Below, one piece after another: positions 16,135 to 25,485 of a stretch of DNA of 64,000 nt. The position numbers and the translations under genes are program-made. Origin of the DNA: Emticicia sp040253585 (GTDB lineage: Bacteria > Bacteroidota > Bacteroidia > Cytophagales > Spirosomataceae); assembly GCF_040253585.1 (NCBI RefSeq), contig NZ_JBELAU010000007.1:248001-312000 (forward strand), given 5' to 3'. Numbering within the stretch: the stretch's first letter is position 1; every line of letters begins with the position of its first letter. The notes below the pieces were generated by a model. It worked only from the letters and a program-made list of their open reading frames with translations, made no database searches and was not told the origin of the DNA.

Positions 16135-18489
16135 ATGAAAAGTAAATTTATTAAAACAGGTATTCTCTTATTTATAAGTTCATTGCAAGTAATTTTTGCC
16201 CAAAGTGGTGTTATTAAAGGAAAAATCACGACATCGGATGGAAAACCCGCCGAATTTGTAAATGTAATCTTGAAAGGTATGACCAAAGGCACTGTTGCCG
16301 ATGCCGAAGGAAACTACCAGATTGCTAACCTTAAAGAAGGCAATTATACAGTACAAGCTACATTTGTTGGTTTAAAAACCGAATCTAAGAAAGTAACAAT
16401 CACAAACGGACAAACCCAAAACCTTGATTTTGTATTGGAAGCTAGTGCCAATCAATTACAAGAGGTTTTGGTAACAGCAAATCCGAGCAAATACGTAACC
16501 GATTATCCTTCTATTTCGCTCCGCTTGAAGACTCCTTTGCTCGAAATTCCACAAAATATTCAGGTAATTACCCGCCAAACGCTTCAAGACCAGCAAATCT
16601 TTGATATGCAAGAAGGCGTGATACGAAATGTAAGTGGGGCTACTCGCTCCGAACACTGGGAAAATTACGCTCGAATCGTGATGCGTGGTTCACGGATTGC
16701 TGCTTTTCGTAATGGAATGAATGTGCAAGCAACTTGGGGGCCACTCAACGAAGACATGAGTATGGTTGAGCGAGTTGAGTTTGTGAAAGGGCCAGCTGGT
16801 TTTATGCTTGCCAGTGGCGAACCGAGCGGTTTTTATAATGTGGTTACGAAAAAACCTACGGGAATTACGAAAGGCGAAGCTAATATGGCAATCGGAAGTT
16901 TCGGAACGTATCGCACGACTGTAGATTTGGATGGTTTATTGAACAAAGATGGAAAATTACAATATCGTCTAAATGTTATGGGCCAAATGAAAGGTACACA
17001 ACGTGCCTTTGAATACAACAATCGTGTTTCAGTAGCACCAGTTATCAAATATCAAATCAATCCGAGTACTTCCATAACGGCCGAATATACCTTTCAGGGC
17101 GTGAATATGTCGCCATTGGGGTCGAATTATATCTATTCACCGAACAAATTAGGCGATATTTCAGCCGATTTCACTACGCTGGAGTCGAATATGGCTCCTA
17201 CCAAAATCAACGACCAATCGTTAATCGTTACACTTGCTCACAGTATCAATAAAAACTGGAAATTTACAGGGCAAGTGGCTTATCTAAAGTTCAGTCAAGT
17301 AGGTTCGAGCCTCTGGCCGACGGGTTTTAAAGGCGATACATTGCAAAGAGCCACATCAATTTGGGATATTTTAGGCCAAACTCGTGTAGGTCAGTTTTTT
17401 GTGAATGGCGATGTTGAAACGGGTAGAATCAAACACCGTATTCTGGCGGGTGTTGATATGGGCGATAAAGATTATTACCACGATTGGGCTCAAGGAGGAG
17501 CAATTGTTGGCTCGCAAGGCTTTAATGTGTATAACCCAGTTTTTGGAAAAGTGCCTGCTTCGGCGTACCCTAAATTCGACCGTAGCCTTAGCATTCGTGA
17601 GCGTGGCGTACATTATAATAATCTTTACACCGCACTTTATGCCCAAGATGAAATCAGATTATTGAATGATAAACTGCGTTTGACTTTGGCAGGAAGATAC
17701 ACTTCAACGGGCGATGAAGACCCGTATTCGGGTAAAGTTTCGGCAAGTAAGTTTACGCCAAGAGTTGGTTTGAGTTATTCGTTGAATAAGAATACGAGTG
17801 TATATGCGGTTTTAGATGAATCATTTATTCCGCAAGCAGGGGCTTCATATACAGGTAAAAAATTCGACCCGATTACGGGAACAAACAAAGAAATTGGCTT
17901 GAAACGTGAATGGCTCGATGGCCGTTGGACGGCTTCGGTGGCGGCTTATCAGATTACGAAAAATAATGTACTGACGGCTGACCCTGTCAATCAATTTTTC
18001 TCGGTGCAACTTGGTCAAACCAAAACCCAAGGAATTGAATTTGATGTGCGTGGACAAATATTGACAGGTTTAGACGTAACGATGAACTATGCCTATACCG
18101 ATGGAAAAGTTACAAAAGACACTGAAAATCAGCAAGTTGATCGCCAGTTGCCAGGAACCGACAAACACATTGCGAATGCGTGGGTTAGCTATCGTGCAAC
18201 CAGTGGAGCTGCACAGGGTTTGGGGCTTTCGTTAGGAGTTTCGCATGCTGCTGGACGCACTTCTTGGTACTCTGAATATGACAAAACCATTGATGCAACG
18301 ATGCCAAATTTTACTCGTTTTGATGGAGCTGTTTCTTATCAATTCGATAAATTTAGTGTAGCCTTGAATGTTAATAATTTATTCAATGCCGATGTTATTT
18401 CAGGTGCTTATTATTCGTGGAGTAAATTCTATTACTGGCAAGCCGAGGCCATGAGAAATGCTCGTTTGAGTATCAATTATAAGTTTTAA
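16135..18489 (+). CDS. TonB-dependent siderophore receptor
   Basis: 784 residues: signal peptide (1-22, ending IFAQ), carboxypeptidase-regulatory-like domain (about 27-105), plug (about 115-230, with TPLLEIPQNIQVITRQTL and VEFVKGPAGFMLASGEPSGF) and a 22-strand barrel ending in the terminal aromatic RLSINYKF. The plug wording is that of siderophore receptors such as FpvA/FhuE. It imports a ferric chelate across the outer membrane. Followed after 60 bases by a PepSY reductase-like gene and a Fur-family gene, so one operon is likely. Ligand unknown. Confidence 0.92.
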   Translation: MKSKFIKTGILLFISSLQVIFAQSGVIKGKITTSDGKPAEFVNVILKGMTKGTVADAEGNYQIANLKEGNYTVQATFVGLKTESKKVTITNGQTQNLDFVLEASANQLQEVLVTANPSKYVTDYPSISLRLKTPLLEIPQNIQVITRQTLQDQQIFDMQEGVIRNVSGATRSEHWENYARIVMRGSRIAAFRNGMNVQATWGPLNEDMSMVERVEFVKGPAGFMLASGEPSGFYNVVTKKPTGITKGEANMAIGSFGTYRTTVDLDGLLNKDGKLQYRLNVMGQMKGTQRAFEYNNRVSVAPVIKYQINPSTSITAEYTFQGVNMSPLGSNYIYSPNKLGDISADFTTLESNMAPTKINDQSLIVTLAHSINKNWKFTGQVAYLKFSQVGSSLWPTGFKGDTLQRATSIWDILGQTRVGQFFVNGDVETGRIKHRILAGVDMGDKDYYHDWAQGGAIVGSQGFNVYNPVFGKVPASAYPKFDRSLSIRERGVHYNNLYTALYAQDEIRLLNDKLRLTLAGRYTSTGDEDPYSGKVSASKFTPRVGLSYSLNKNTSVYAVLDESFIPQAGASYTGKKFDPITGTNKEIGLKREWLDGRWTASVAAYQITKNNVLTADPVNQFFSVQLGQTKTQGIEFDVRGQILTGLDVTMNYAYTDGKVTKDTENQQVDRQLPGTDKHIANAWVSYRATSGAAQGLGLSLGVSHAAGRTSWYSEYDKTIDATMPNFTRFDGAVSYQFDKFSVALNVNNLFNADVISGAYYSWSKFYYWQAEAMRNARLSINYKF

Positions 18490-18508
18490 AGCTATTATTA
18501 AAATTCGG

Positions 18509-18531
18509 CCTTAGCCTCTTAGAGGCTGAGG
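18509..18531. repeat. Inverted repeat before the PepSY gene
   Basis: Arms of 11 bases around AGCCTCT / AGAGGCT with a single central base (one G-T mismatch). It touches the first possible ATG (18532) and would hide that ATG in a hairpin, while leaving the second ATG (18553) free. Confidence 0.5.
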
Positions 18532-18552
18532 ATGAAGCGAAAAAGTCAACAA

Positions 18553-19716
18553 ATGAATTTCAAAAAAATCATAGGTAAGTTGCACCTTTGGCTGGGTCTT
18601 TCAACAGGCTTGGTGGTGTTTGTTGTAAGTTTAACAGGCTGTTTGTATGCGTTTCAGCAAGAAATTCAAGATGCTACGCAGCCTTTTCGATTTTCAAAAG
18701 TAGAAGAAAATCGTGCCGTTTTGCCACCATCTGCCTTTGAAGCCGTAGCCAGAATAAAATTGCCCAAAGCTCATTTACACGCCATTAATTATCCTGCAAA
18801 AGGCCGTAGTGTAGAGGCTATTTTCTATGGTTTTGACCCTGAACATTATTATATTATTTATCATAATCCATATACCGCCGAGGTGATTCATGTGCAAAAT
18901 ATGGAAGAAACCTTCTTTCATTGGGTGCTTGATGGGCATTATTATTTGTGGCTAAAACCCGAAATTGGTCAGCCGATAACTTCGTATGCTACGCTGATTT
19001 TTGTTTTTATGCTCATCTCGGGTATCATTCTTTGGTGGCCAAAAAACAAAGCAGCAGCCAAACAACGCTTTTGGTTTCGTTGGAAAGATGCTACTCAGTG
19101 GAGGCGAAAAAACTACGATTTGCACAATATTTTGGGTTTTTATAGCTCTTTTTTGCTGTTAATCATTTCGGTTACGGGTATTTTCTTCGGTATTCAGTGG
19201 TTTACTTCTCTTATTTATACGGCTACGGGTGGCGAAAAAGAACTCTTGTTTTCTGAACCTGTTTCGCAGAAACCTATTGTTACCGATTTCAAGAAACCAG
19301 CCACTGATTTGGTTTGGGAAAAAATGAAAGCCGAACACCCCGATGCACTTTCGATCGAAGTTCACACTATTGAATCTGATTCGGCAACGATTGGAGCAAA
19401 TGTAAATACCCGTGAAGGCGTTTATTGGAGTACCGACTATCGTTATTTCGACCAATATACCTTGAAAGAAATACCCACCAAAACCGTTTATGGCCGACTA
19501 AAAGATGCCAATACCGCCGATAAATTAATCAGAATGACTTATGATATTCATACGGGTGGAATATTGGGTTTTGCTGGAAAAGTCTTGGCTTTTTTGCTTT
19601 CAGTTGTAGCTACAAGTTTGCCAGTTACAGGTTTTTATATTTGGTGGGGGAGAAGGAAGAAGTCCTCAAAAACTAAGGTTAGTAATGATTTGATAAATGA
19701 GATTAGTCATGCTTAA
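18553..19716 (+). CDS. PepSY-associated TM protein, probable siderophore/metal reductase
   Basis: 387 residues from MNFKKIIGKLHLWLGL; an ATG 21 bases upstream (18532) is an alternative. Four membrane helices: about residues 13-35, about 150-170, about 200-225, and near the C-terminus before the basic tail. Between them lie periplasmic PepSY-like segments. The HLWLGLSTGL, HNPYTAEV and YDLHNILGFYSS histidine-containing segments are typical of the PepSY_TM family. Characterised members such as FoxB reduce ferric siderophores, and the family is often iron-regulated. Encoded between a siderophore receptor and a Fur-family regulator; overlaps the latter by 8 bases. Confidence 0.85.
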   Translation: MNFKKIIGKLHLWLGLSTGLVVFVVSLTGCLYAFQQEIQDATQPFRFSKVEENRAVLPPSAFEAVARIKLPKAHLHAINYPAKGRSVEAIFYGFDPEHYYIIYHNPYTAEVIHVQNMEETFFHWVLDGHYYLWLKPEIGQPITSYATLIFVFMLISGIILWWPKNKAAAKQRFWFRWKDATQWRRKNYDLHNILGFYSSFLLLIISVTGIFFGIQWFTSLIYTATGGEKELLFSEPVSQKPIVTDFKKPATDLVWEKMKAEHPDALSIEVHTIESDSATIGANVNTREGVYWSTDYRYFDQYTLKEIPTKTVYGRLKDANTADKLIRMTYDIHTGGILGFAGKVLAFLLSVVATSLPVTGFYIWWGRRKKSSKTKVSNDLINEISHA

Positions 19717-20170
19717 AGAAAACCATTATAAAGATGCAAAGGCAATTTTAGATGCCAAAATCGAAGAATTGGGGCTTCGGAAGACTGTTGAACGATATAA
19801 AATCTTAGAAGAAGTGTATAAGCGTGACGATCATTTTGAGGCTGATGAACTATATTTTGCTTTTGTAGAACGTAATTTTTCAGTAAGCAAATCGACCGTT
19901 TATAACACGCTTGATTTACTTGTAGAGTTGGGACTCGTAAAAAAACGCCAGTTTAATGGTTCGCATGCAGCTCGCTACGAAAAGTCCTTTGGCCGAAAAC
20001 AACACAGCCATTTAATTTGTGTGGATTGTAATCGAGTATTTGAGTTTTGCGACCCACGCCTACAATCCATTCAAGATTCAATCTCTCAATTCTACCAGAT
20101 GCCTATCATAGAGCATTCGTTGATTATATACGGTCAGTGCCAACGAGAAAACTGCCAGAAAAATGGGTAG
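19709..20170 (+). CDS. Fur-family metalloregulator
   Basis: 153 residues from MLKENHYKDA; an ATG 12 bases upstream is also possible. Winged-helix DNA-binding domain with VERYKILEEVYKRDDHFEADELY and SVSKSTVYNTLDLLVELGLV. C-terminal dimerisation domain with HSHLICVDC and a second cysteine pair CQRENC, forming the structural zinc site. The family includes Fur (iron), Zur, PerR and others; the metal cannot be decided here. Its position inside a receptor cluster and the nearby 23-bp palindromes make it the leading candidate to bind those operators. Overlaps the PepSY gene, implying co-transcription. Confidence 0.92.
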   Translation: MLKENHYKDAKAILDAKIEELGLRKTVERYKILEEVYKRDDHFEADELYFAFVERNFSVSKSTVYNTLDLLVELGLVKKRQFNGSHAARYEKSFGRKQHSHLICVDCNRVFEFCDPRLQSIQDSISQFYQMPIIEHSLIIYGQCQRENCQKNG

Positions 20171-20203
20171 TCCAGAAGCAGTTATGCTTATTTGTAAAAC
20201 ACC

Positions 20204-20226
20204 TTATTTAAAATTAATCTAAATAA
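20204..20226. promoter_or_regulatory. Operator C: 23-bp inverted repeat upstream of the -33
   Basis: TTATTTAAA, five bases, TCTAAATAA (one mismatch to the perfect palindrome). It ends four bases before the -33 TTG, matching the position of operator A at the other promoter. Confidence 0.7.
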
Positions 20227-20230
20227 ATCC

Positions 20231-20260
20231 TTGTTCATTAAAATTTCGTATTTACTTTTG
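20231..20260 (+). promoter_or_regulatory. Promoter of the FecA-like receptor gene
   Basis: TTG, 19 bases, TACTTTTG: exact match to TTG-N19-TAnnTTTG. Flanked by operators C and D. Confidence 0.85.
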
Positions 20261-20265
20261 CAGTG

Positions 20266-20288
20266 TTATTTAGAATTGGTCTAAACAA
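20266..20288. promoter_or_regulatory. Operator D: 23-bp inverted repeat over the transcription start
   Basis: TTATTTAGA, five bases, TCTAAACAA (one mismatch). Begins 13 bases after the first base of the -7 element, exactly as operator B does at the first promoter. Confidence 0.72.
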
Positions 20289-20304
20289 AAATAAAAATAC
20301 TTTA

Positions 20305-22731
20305 ATGAAGTCTTTAATTTATACAATTTTACTTTCTAAGTTGGTGATTTTTACCGCTTTTGGACAAAAAGCAGCTATCAATGGGAAAGTTATGGATGGG
20401 GCGAAGCAAGCGATTGTAGGAGCGAGTGTGACGTTGAAAGGAACGGTAAGAGGAGTACAAACCAACACCAACGGAGAATATGTGATTAAGGGTTTAAGAA
20501 ATGGCGAATATACACTTGTAGTATCGAGTGTTGGTTTGAAAAATAAAGAATTGAGTTTTACACTTCAAGAAAACGAAGTAAAAAGCTTTGATTTTGAGTT
20601 AGAAGACGAAACTTATACTTTGAAAGACATTCAGGTAGTAGCAAGCCGTGGAGTAAGAGGAAACGAACACTTAGCCGAAGTTGATGGCTATTCGATTAAT
20701 GCCACGAAGAAAAATGAAGTCATTAAACTCGATAACCTCAATGCGAACTTGGCGATGAATAATAGCCGTCAGATATTTAGTCGCACGCCAGGTATTTCGG
20801 TATGGGAAAACGATGGTTCGGGTATTCAGTTGGGCGTGGCATCTCGTGGTTTGAGTCCGAATCGCTCGTGGGAGTTTAACGTTAGAATGAATGGCTACGA
20901 TATTACACCTGACCCAATGGGTTATCCAGAAGCCTATTATACACCACCGATGGAAGTAGTTGACCGCATCGAAATTGTTCGTGGTGCATCTTCACTTCAA
21001 TACGGGCCACAATTTGGTGGATTGATGAATTTTGTACTTCGTAAACCAGATATTTCTACTCGTGTAACGGTCGAGTCGCAGAATACAACGGGTAGCAATG
21101 GTTTGTTTAGTACATTCAATTACATTGGTGGAACGGAAGGACGTTTGAGCTATACGGCTTATTATCAAAAACGTTTTGGAAATGGCTGGAGAGATAATAG
21201 CTACTACAACACCGACCACGCTCATGCCGAGTTAAGTTATGCCATCACAAATAAGTTTAAGATTGGAGCAGAAGCAACTTACATGACCTACAAAAGTCAG
21301 CAAGCAGGTGGCTTGACCGACGCTCAGTTTGCTCAAGATGCTCGCCAGAGTGTGCGTAGTCGAAACTGGTTTAGTACGCCTTGGTTGGTTCCTTCGCTCT
21401 CGGCTGAGTATATTTTCAGCGAAAAAACAAAATTGAGTTGGAAAGCATTTGGCGTAATTGCCGAGCGTAGCAGTGTTGGCAATGTTTCGGCTATCACAAC
21501 GATCGATAATCTTACTTCAAATCGACAAGTAGATAGAGATTACTACAATAATTATGGGTCGGAATTACGCTTCATCACAGATTATAAATTGTTGGGTTTA
21601 AACAATACCCTTGCCAGTGGATTGAGGTATTATAACGGAAACATCGACCGCAAACAACAAGGAAAAGGTTCAGTTGGTAAAGACATGGAGTTTACTATCG
21701 AAGGCGACTATCCACGTGATTTAGACTTTAACAATATCAATAAAGCAGCCTATTTTGAGAATATTTTCCGTTTCAATAAGAAGTTTTTAGTAACAGCCGG
21801 AGCAAGAATCGAGAATATCAGCTCGACCATGCAAGGGCGTTTTAGCCTATCGAATGGTGTTGCCAATAATCTTACACCGATTACTCGAAATCGTAGTTTC
21901 TTACTTTTTGGTGGAGGAGCAGAATATCACCTAACCGAGCAATCGGAGTTTTATACAAACATCTCGCAGGCCTATCGCCCAGTTTTGATTTCTGACCTTA
22001 CACCTCCAGCGACAACCGATGTGATTGACGAAAATCTACAAGATGCTCGTGGCTATAATTTTGATTTCGGATACCGTGGCAAAGTAGCTAATTACTTGAA
22101 CTTCGATGTTGATTATTTCTATGTGAATTACAATAACCGAATCGGAACAATCACACAAACAAATGCTGCCAACCAACGTTATCAATTCCGTACCAACTTA
22201 GGTCGTTCGGTAAGCCAAGGTTTCGAGGGATATATTGAGTTTGACCCAGTAACGGCTTTCTTCAAAAAATCTAAAATTGGTTATGTGAGTATGTTTGCTT
22301 CGATAGCCTACATTGATGCCACTTACCGTAATTTCAAGACAACTTCGGTAGTGAACGGACAAGTAGTAGAAGGAAATCTTTCGGGCAAAAGAGTAGAAAA
22401 TGCTCCTCGTAAAATCAATCGTTTTGGAGTTACGTACAACAAAAAAGGATTCTCAATTACGTGGCAAATGAGCGATATTGGCAAAGCTTATGCCGATGCT
22501 TCGAATACAGAAGTTGCCAATGCCGCCGCTACAACAGGCGTAATTCCAGCTTACACCGTACAAGACCTTTCGGCGAGTTTCAAATTCTTGAAGCATTACA
22601 ATGTTAAGGCAGGTGTAAACAACCTAACTGACGAACGTTATTTTACACGTCGTGCGGGTGGGTACCCAGGCCCAGGAATTTTACCAGCTGATGGCCGTAC
22701 ATTCTACATTTCAGCAGGATTTAAGTTTTAA
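20305..22731 (+). CDS. TonB-dependent receptor, FecA-like
   Basis: 808 residues from MKSLIYTILLSKL; an in-frame GTG at 20263 lies at operator D and is rejected. Signal peptide to about 20, carboxypeptidase-regulatory-like domain about 23-105, plug about 115-250 with SRTPGISVWENDGSGIQLG and ASRGLSPNRSWEFNVRMNG, the same order of motifs as the ferric dicitrate receptor FecA, then a barrel ending TFYISAGFKF. It likely imports a ferric carboxylate-type chelate, but the exact ligand is unknown. It has its own dual-operator promoter and a terminator, so it forms a separate transcription unit within the cluster. Confidence 0.9.
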   Translation: MKSLIYTILLSKLVIFTAFGQKAAINGKVMDGAKQAIVGASVTLKGTVRGVQTNTNGEYVIKGLRNGEYTLVVSSVGLKNKELSFTLQENEVKSFDFELEDETYTLKDIQVVASRGVRGNEHLAEVDGYSINATKKNEVIKLDNLNANLAMNNSRQIFSRTPGISVWENDGSGIQLGVASRGLSPNRSWEFNVRMNGYDITPDPMGYPEAYYTPPMEVVDRIEIVRGASSLQYGPQFGGLMNFVLRKPDISTRVTVESQNTTGSNGLFSTFNYIGGTEGRLSYTAYYQKRFGNGWRDNSYYNTDHAHAELSYAITNKFKIGAEATYMTYKSQQAGGLTDAQFAQDARQSVRSRNWFSTPWLVPSLSAEYIFSEKTKLSWKAFGVIAERSSVGNVSAITTIDNLTSNRQVDRDYYNNYGSELRFITDYKLLGLNNTLASGLRYYNGNIDRKQQGKGSVGKDMEFTIEGDYPRDLDFNNINKAAYFENIFRFNKKFLVTAGARIENISSTMQGRFSLSNGVANNLTPITRNRSFLLFGGGAEYHLTEQSEFYTNISQAYRPVLISDLTPPATTDVIDENLQDARGYNFDFGYRGKVANYLNFDVDYFYVNYNNRIGTITQTNAANQRYQFRTNLGRSVSQGFEGYIEFDPVTAFFKKSKIGYVSMFASIAYIDATYRNFKTTSVVNGQVVEGNLSGKRVENAPRKINRFGVTYNKKGFSITWQMSDIGKAYADASNTEVANAAATTGVIPAYTVQDLSASFKFLKHYNVKAGVNNLTDERYFTRRAGGYPGPGILPADGRTFYISAGFKF

Positions 22732-22742
22732 ATTATAACAGT

Positions 22743-22777
22743 AAAGAAGGGAGTTTTAAAAAATTCCCTTCTTTTTT
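22743..22777 (+). terminator. Terminator after the FecA-like receptor gene
   Basis: Ten-base stem AAAGAAGGGA / TCCCTTCTTT with a 12-base loop followed by T residues. Confidence 0.8.
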
Positions 22778-22783
22778 AAAAGT

Positions 22784-22806
22784 TTATTTATAATTAGTCT
22801 AAATAG
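22784..22806. promoter_or_regulatory. Operator E: 23-bp inverted repeat before the third receptor
   Basis: TTATTTATA, five bases, TCTAAATAG: two deviations from the consensus of operators A-D. No promoter of the usual form is visible beside it, since the terminator ends only seven bases upstream. Confidence 0.6.
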
Positions 22807-22832
22807 AAATTATGATTTTTCCAAAGAAAACT

Positions 22833-25286
22833 ATGAAAAATACCTTACTTATATCGGTCATATTAATGCTAAGTAATTGGACATTTGGCCAATCTGGAAA
22901 TCTGAGAGGAACTGTCAGTAATAGCGAGGGGCAAGCGGCTCCTTACGTATCTATTCAATTGAAAGAAACCAAACGAGGTACAACTTCAAACGAAAAGGGA
23001 GAGTTTACTATCACAAACATAAAAGATGGAAATTATACCTTAATTGCTTCGTTTGTTGGATATAAAACCTTAGAGCAAAAAATTAAAATTGAAGAAGGTA
23101 AAACCCTCAATCTTTCGCTTGAATTATTTGAGAATTCGGAAATGTTGAAAGAAATTGTAGTTTCGGGTACTTATACCGCCAACCGAACCGCTACATTGGG
23201 CAAAGCCAATATTCGTCCGCTTGATTTACCTCAAAGTACGGCCGTTGTGAGCAGCACCGTAATTGCCGACCAACAAGCAATCCGACTCGGTGATGTGGTG
23301 AAGAATGTCAGTGGGGTTTCGCTCACCGAAACACGTGGGGGCGTTGCCGAAACTTTTTCTTCTCGTGGATATAGTGTAGGTATTGCGGGTGCAGGAGGTA
23401 GTATTTTCAAGAACGGCACAATCAGTAATACGATGGGTTTTCCTGATGCCAGTACTTTAGAGTCGGTAGAAGTTATGAAAGGAAGTTCGGCTTTACTTTA
23501 CGGCAATGTTTCGGGCGGTGTGATTATCAATATGGTTACGAAAAAACCTCGTTTCGATTGGGGCGGACAGGCCTCAATGCTTGTAGGAAGCTATAATCAA
23601 TACAAACCAACCATTGATGTGTATGGTCCGATTAGTAAGAAATTGGCTTTCAGAGCAGTTGGCACCTACGAAAACGCACAAAGCTATCGTGATGTTGTAA
23701 AAACAAATAGAGTGTATGTTACGCCTTCATTGTTATATAAAATTAGTGATAAAACCGATGTTTTATTGCAGGCCGATTACTTGAAAAGCAACATTGTGCC
23801 AGATGCAGGGGTAGGAACACCTAATAGCAGAATCACGATTACCGAATTGCCCGAAGCTCCGAGAAATCGTTTTATCAATACTTCGTGGGCCTATAACAAT
23901 ACTAACCAAACATCTGGTTTTTTGACTATCAACCACCGTTTTAATAATAACTGGAAGCTTACCGCTATTGGCTCGGTGCAAGATACACGTGTAAAAGGGT
24001 TTGGGGCAGGAGTACCAAGTGCAATTGCTCTTAATGGCGATTATACACGAGCATTAAGTGCGGTGCATACGGCCGAGAAGGACTATACAGGCCAAGTAAA
24101 TTTGAATGGAAGTTTTAAAACTGGAAAAATCAATCATCAATTATTAGTTGGTGCAGATTTCCTGAGAATCGAGAATGTGAGCCATACTTTTAAATTCACA
24201 TCAGCTGCTGGGGTAGTAGGTACTGCTTATGATAAAATTAATATTTTCGACCCTACGAAATACGTGGCTCGCACCGATATTCCTACCATTGCGGATACTG
24301 CTCGCACAACTACACCTCAGAATCGTTACGGTATTTATGTGCAAGATTTAATTGCCGTAAGTTCTAAGTTTAAAGTATTAGCTGGGTTGAGATATTCTTA
24401 TCAAACAGCTTTCCAATCAACCATCATAAATCTTGAAAAAAATGTTTCACGTCGTGGCACAGCGGTCGATAAATCAGATGCAGCATTTTCTCCAAAACTT
24501 GCTTTGATTTATCAGCCATTCCAGACAACCTCTATCTATACTTCATACAGCAACAACTTTACTATCAATACAGGTACTGATATTAATGGCGATGCCCTAA
24601 AACCATCTATCATTGACCAATATGAAATTGGGGTGAAAAACGAATTTTTAGATGGAAAACTATCGGCCAATGCGAGTGTCTATAAAATCATTAATAGCAA
24701 TTTTGCTCAAACGGCTCTTTTCGATAAAAACGGTAATCCGAACACCAATACTTCAATCAGAGAATTATCGGGCGAAACAACCAGCGATGGTTTTGAAATT
24801 GATTTCAACGGTGTTTTATCGAAAAACTTCTATTTCTTGCTTGGCTATGGTTATAACTTTATGCGTTATACCAATACAACGGGTGTGGTTGGTTCACAAG
24901 TTGAGGGTGAACAATTGATTAGAAATCCAAGAAATACAGCAAATGGTTCTGTGTTTTATACTTTCGATAAAACTAAGTTAAAAGGCTTGAAATTAGGTAT
25001 TTCTGCCTTCTACACAGGAAAACGTTTTGCAGGAAATAATAATGTAGTGGGTTTGAATGGTGGTTTGAATAATACAACTGCTGCATTGAGTGCTTATAAT
25101 GCCTTGATTCCTCTAACTGGCTTTACTACAACTGACATTTCGGCGGGATATACTTTTGGTAAAATCTCTATGCTCGCCAAAGTTTCAAATATTTTCAATA
25201 CCATGAATTACATCGTGCATGACCGTTATAGCATCAATCCGATTGCTCCACGTCAGTTTTCAACTACTTTGAGTTATAAGTTTTAA
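22833..25286 (+). CDS. TonB-dependent siderophore receptor
   Basis: 817 residues from MKNTLLISVILM; an ATG seven codons upstream is an alternative. Signal peptide 1-20, carboxypeptidase-regulatory-like domain about 22-105, plug about 110-240 with LPQSTAVVSSTVIADQQ, RGYSVG and VEVMKGSSALLYGNVSGGVI, then a barrel ending FSTTLSYKF. It resembles FhuA/FhuE-type hydroxamate siderophore receptors in its plug. Third receptor of the cluster and preceded by operator E, so probably under the same regulator. Followed by two dispersed palindromes and the propeller gene. Confidence 0.9.
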   Translation: MKNTLLISVILMLSNWTFGQSGNLRGTVSNSEGQAAPYVSIQLKETKRGTTSNEKGEFTITNIKDGNYTLIASFVGYKTLEQKIKIEEGKTLNLSLELFENSEMLKEIVVSGTYTANRTATLGKANIRPLDLPQSTAVVSSTVIADQQAIRLGDVVKNVSGVSLTETRGGVAETFSSRGYSVGIAGAGGSIFKNGTISNTMGFPDASTLESVEVMKGSSALLYGNVSGGVIINMVTKKPRFDWGGQASMLVGSYNQYKPTIDVYGPISKKLAFRAVGTYENAQSYRDVVKTNRVYVTPSLLYKISDKTDVLLQADYLKSNIVPDAGVGTPNSRITITELPEAPRNRFINTSWAYNNTNQTSGFLTINHRFNNNWKLTAIGSVQDTRVKGFGAGVPSAIALNGDYTRALSAVHTAEKDYTGQVNLNGSFKTGKINHQLLVGADFLRIENVSHTFKFTSAAGVVGTAYDKINIFDPTKYVARTDIPTIADTARTTTPQNRYGIYVQDLIAVSSKFKVLAGLRYSYQTAFQSTIINLEKNVSRRGTAVDKSDAAFSPKLALIYQPFQTTSIYTSYSNNFTINTGTDINGDALKPSIIDQYEIGVKNEFLDGKLSANASVYKIINSNFAQTALFDKNGNPNTNTSIRELSGETTSDGFEIDFNGVLSKNFYFLLGYGYNFMRYTNTTGVVGSQVEGEQLIRNPRNTANGSVFYTFDKTKLKGLKLGISAFYTGKRFAGNNNVVGLNGGLNNTTAALSAYNALIPLTGFTTTDISAGYTFGKISMLAKVSNIFNTMNYIVHDRYSINPIAPRQFSTTLSYKF

Positions 25287-25306
25287 GGTTTTTGAAAACT
25301 CCTTAG

Positions 25307-25327
25307 GAACATCCAAATTGGATGTTC
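25307..25327. repeat. Dispersed 21-bp palindrome, copy 1
   Basis: GAACATCCAA, one base, TTGGATGTTC. Nearly the same palindrome occurs at 25380 and 46414, so it is a small REP-like repeat. Confidence 0.65.
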
Positions 25328-25379
25328 TCAAATATAATTATCGTATATCTTACTCAATTTTTAGTTAAATATCTTTATT

Positions 25380-25400
25380 GAACGTCCAATTTGGACGTTC
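25380..25400. repeat. Dispersed 21-bp palindrome, copy 2
   Basis: GAACGTCCAA, one base, TTGGACGTTC, followed by CTACGAAA. It lies 52 bases after copy 1 and matches the copy at 46414 including the following CTAC. Confidence 0.65.
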
Positions 25401-25485
25401 CTACGAAAAGGCAATAACTAAATTGGTAAACAATAGATTTTAATTGCATTCAGTGCTTTATAAACCAAATTAAAACAATTCAAAA

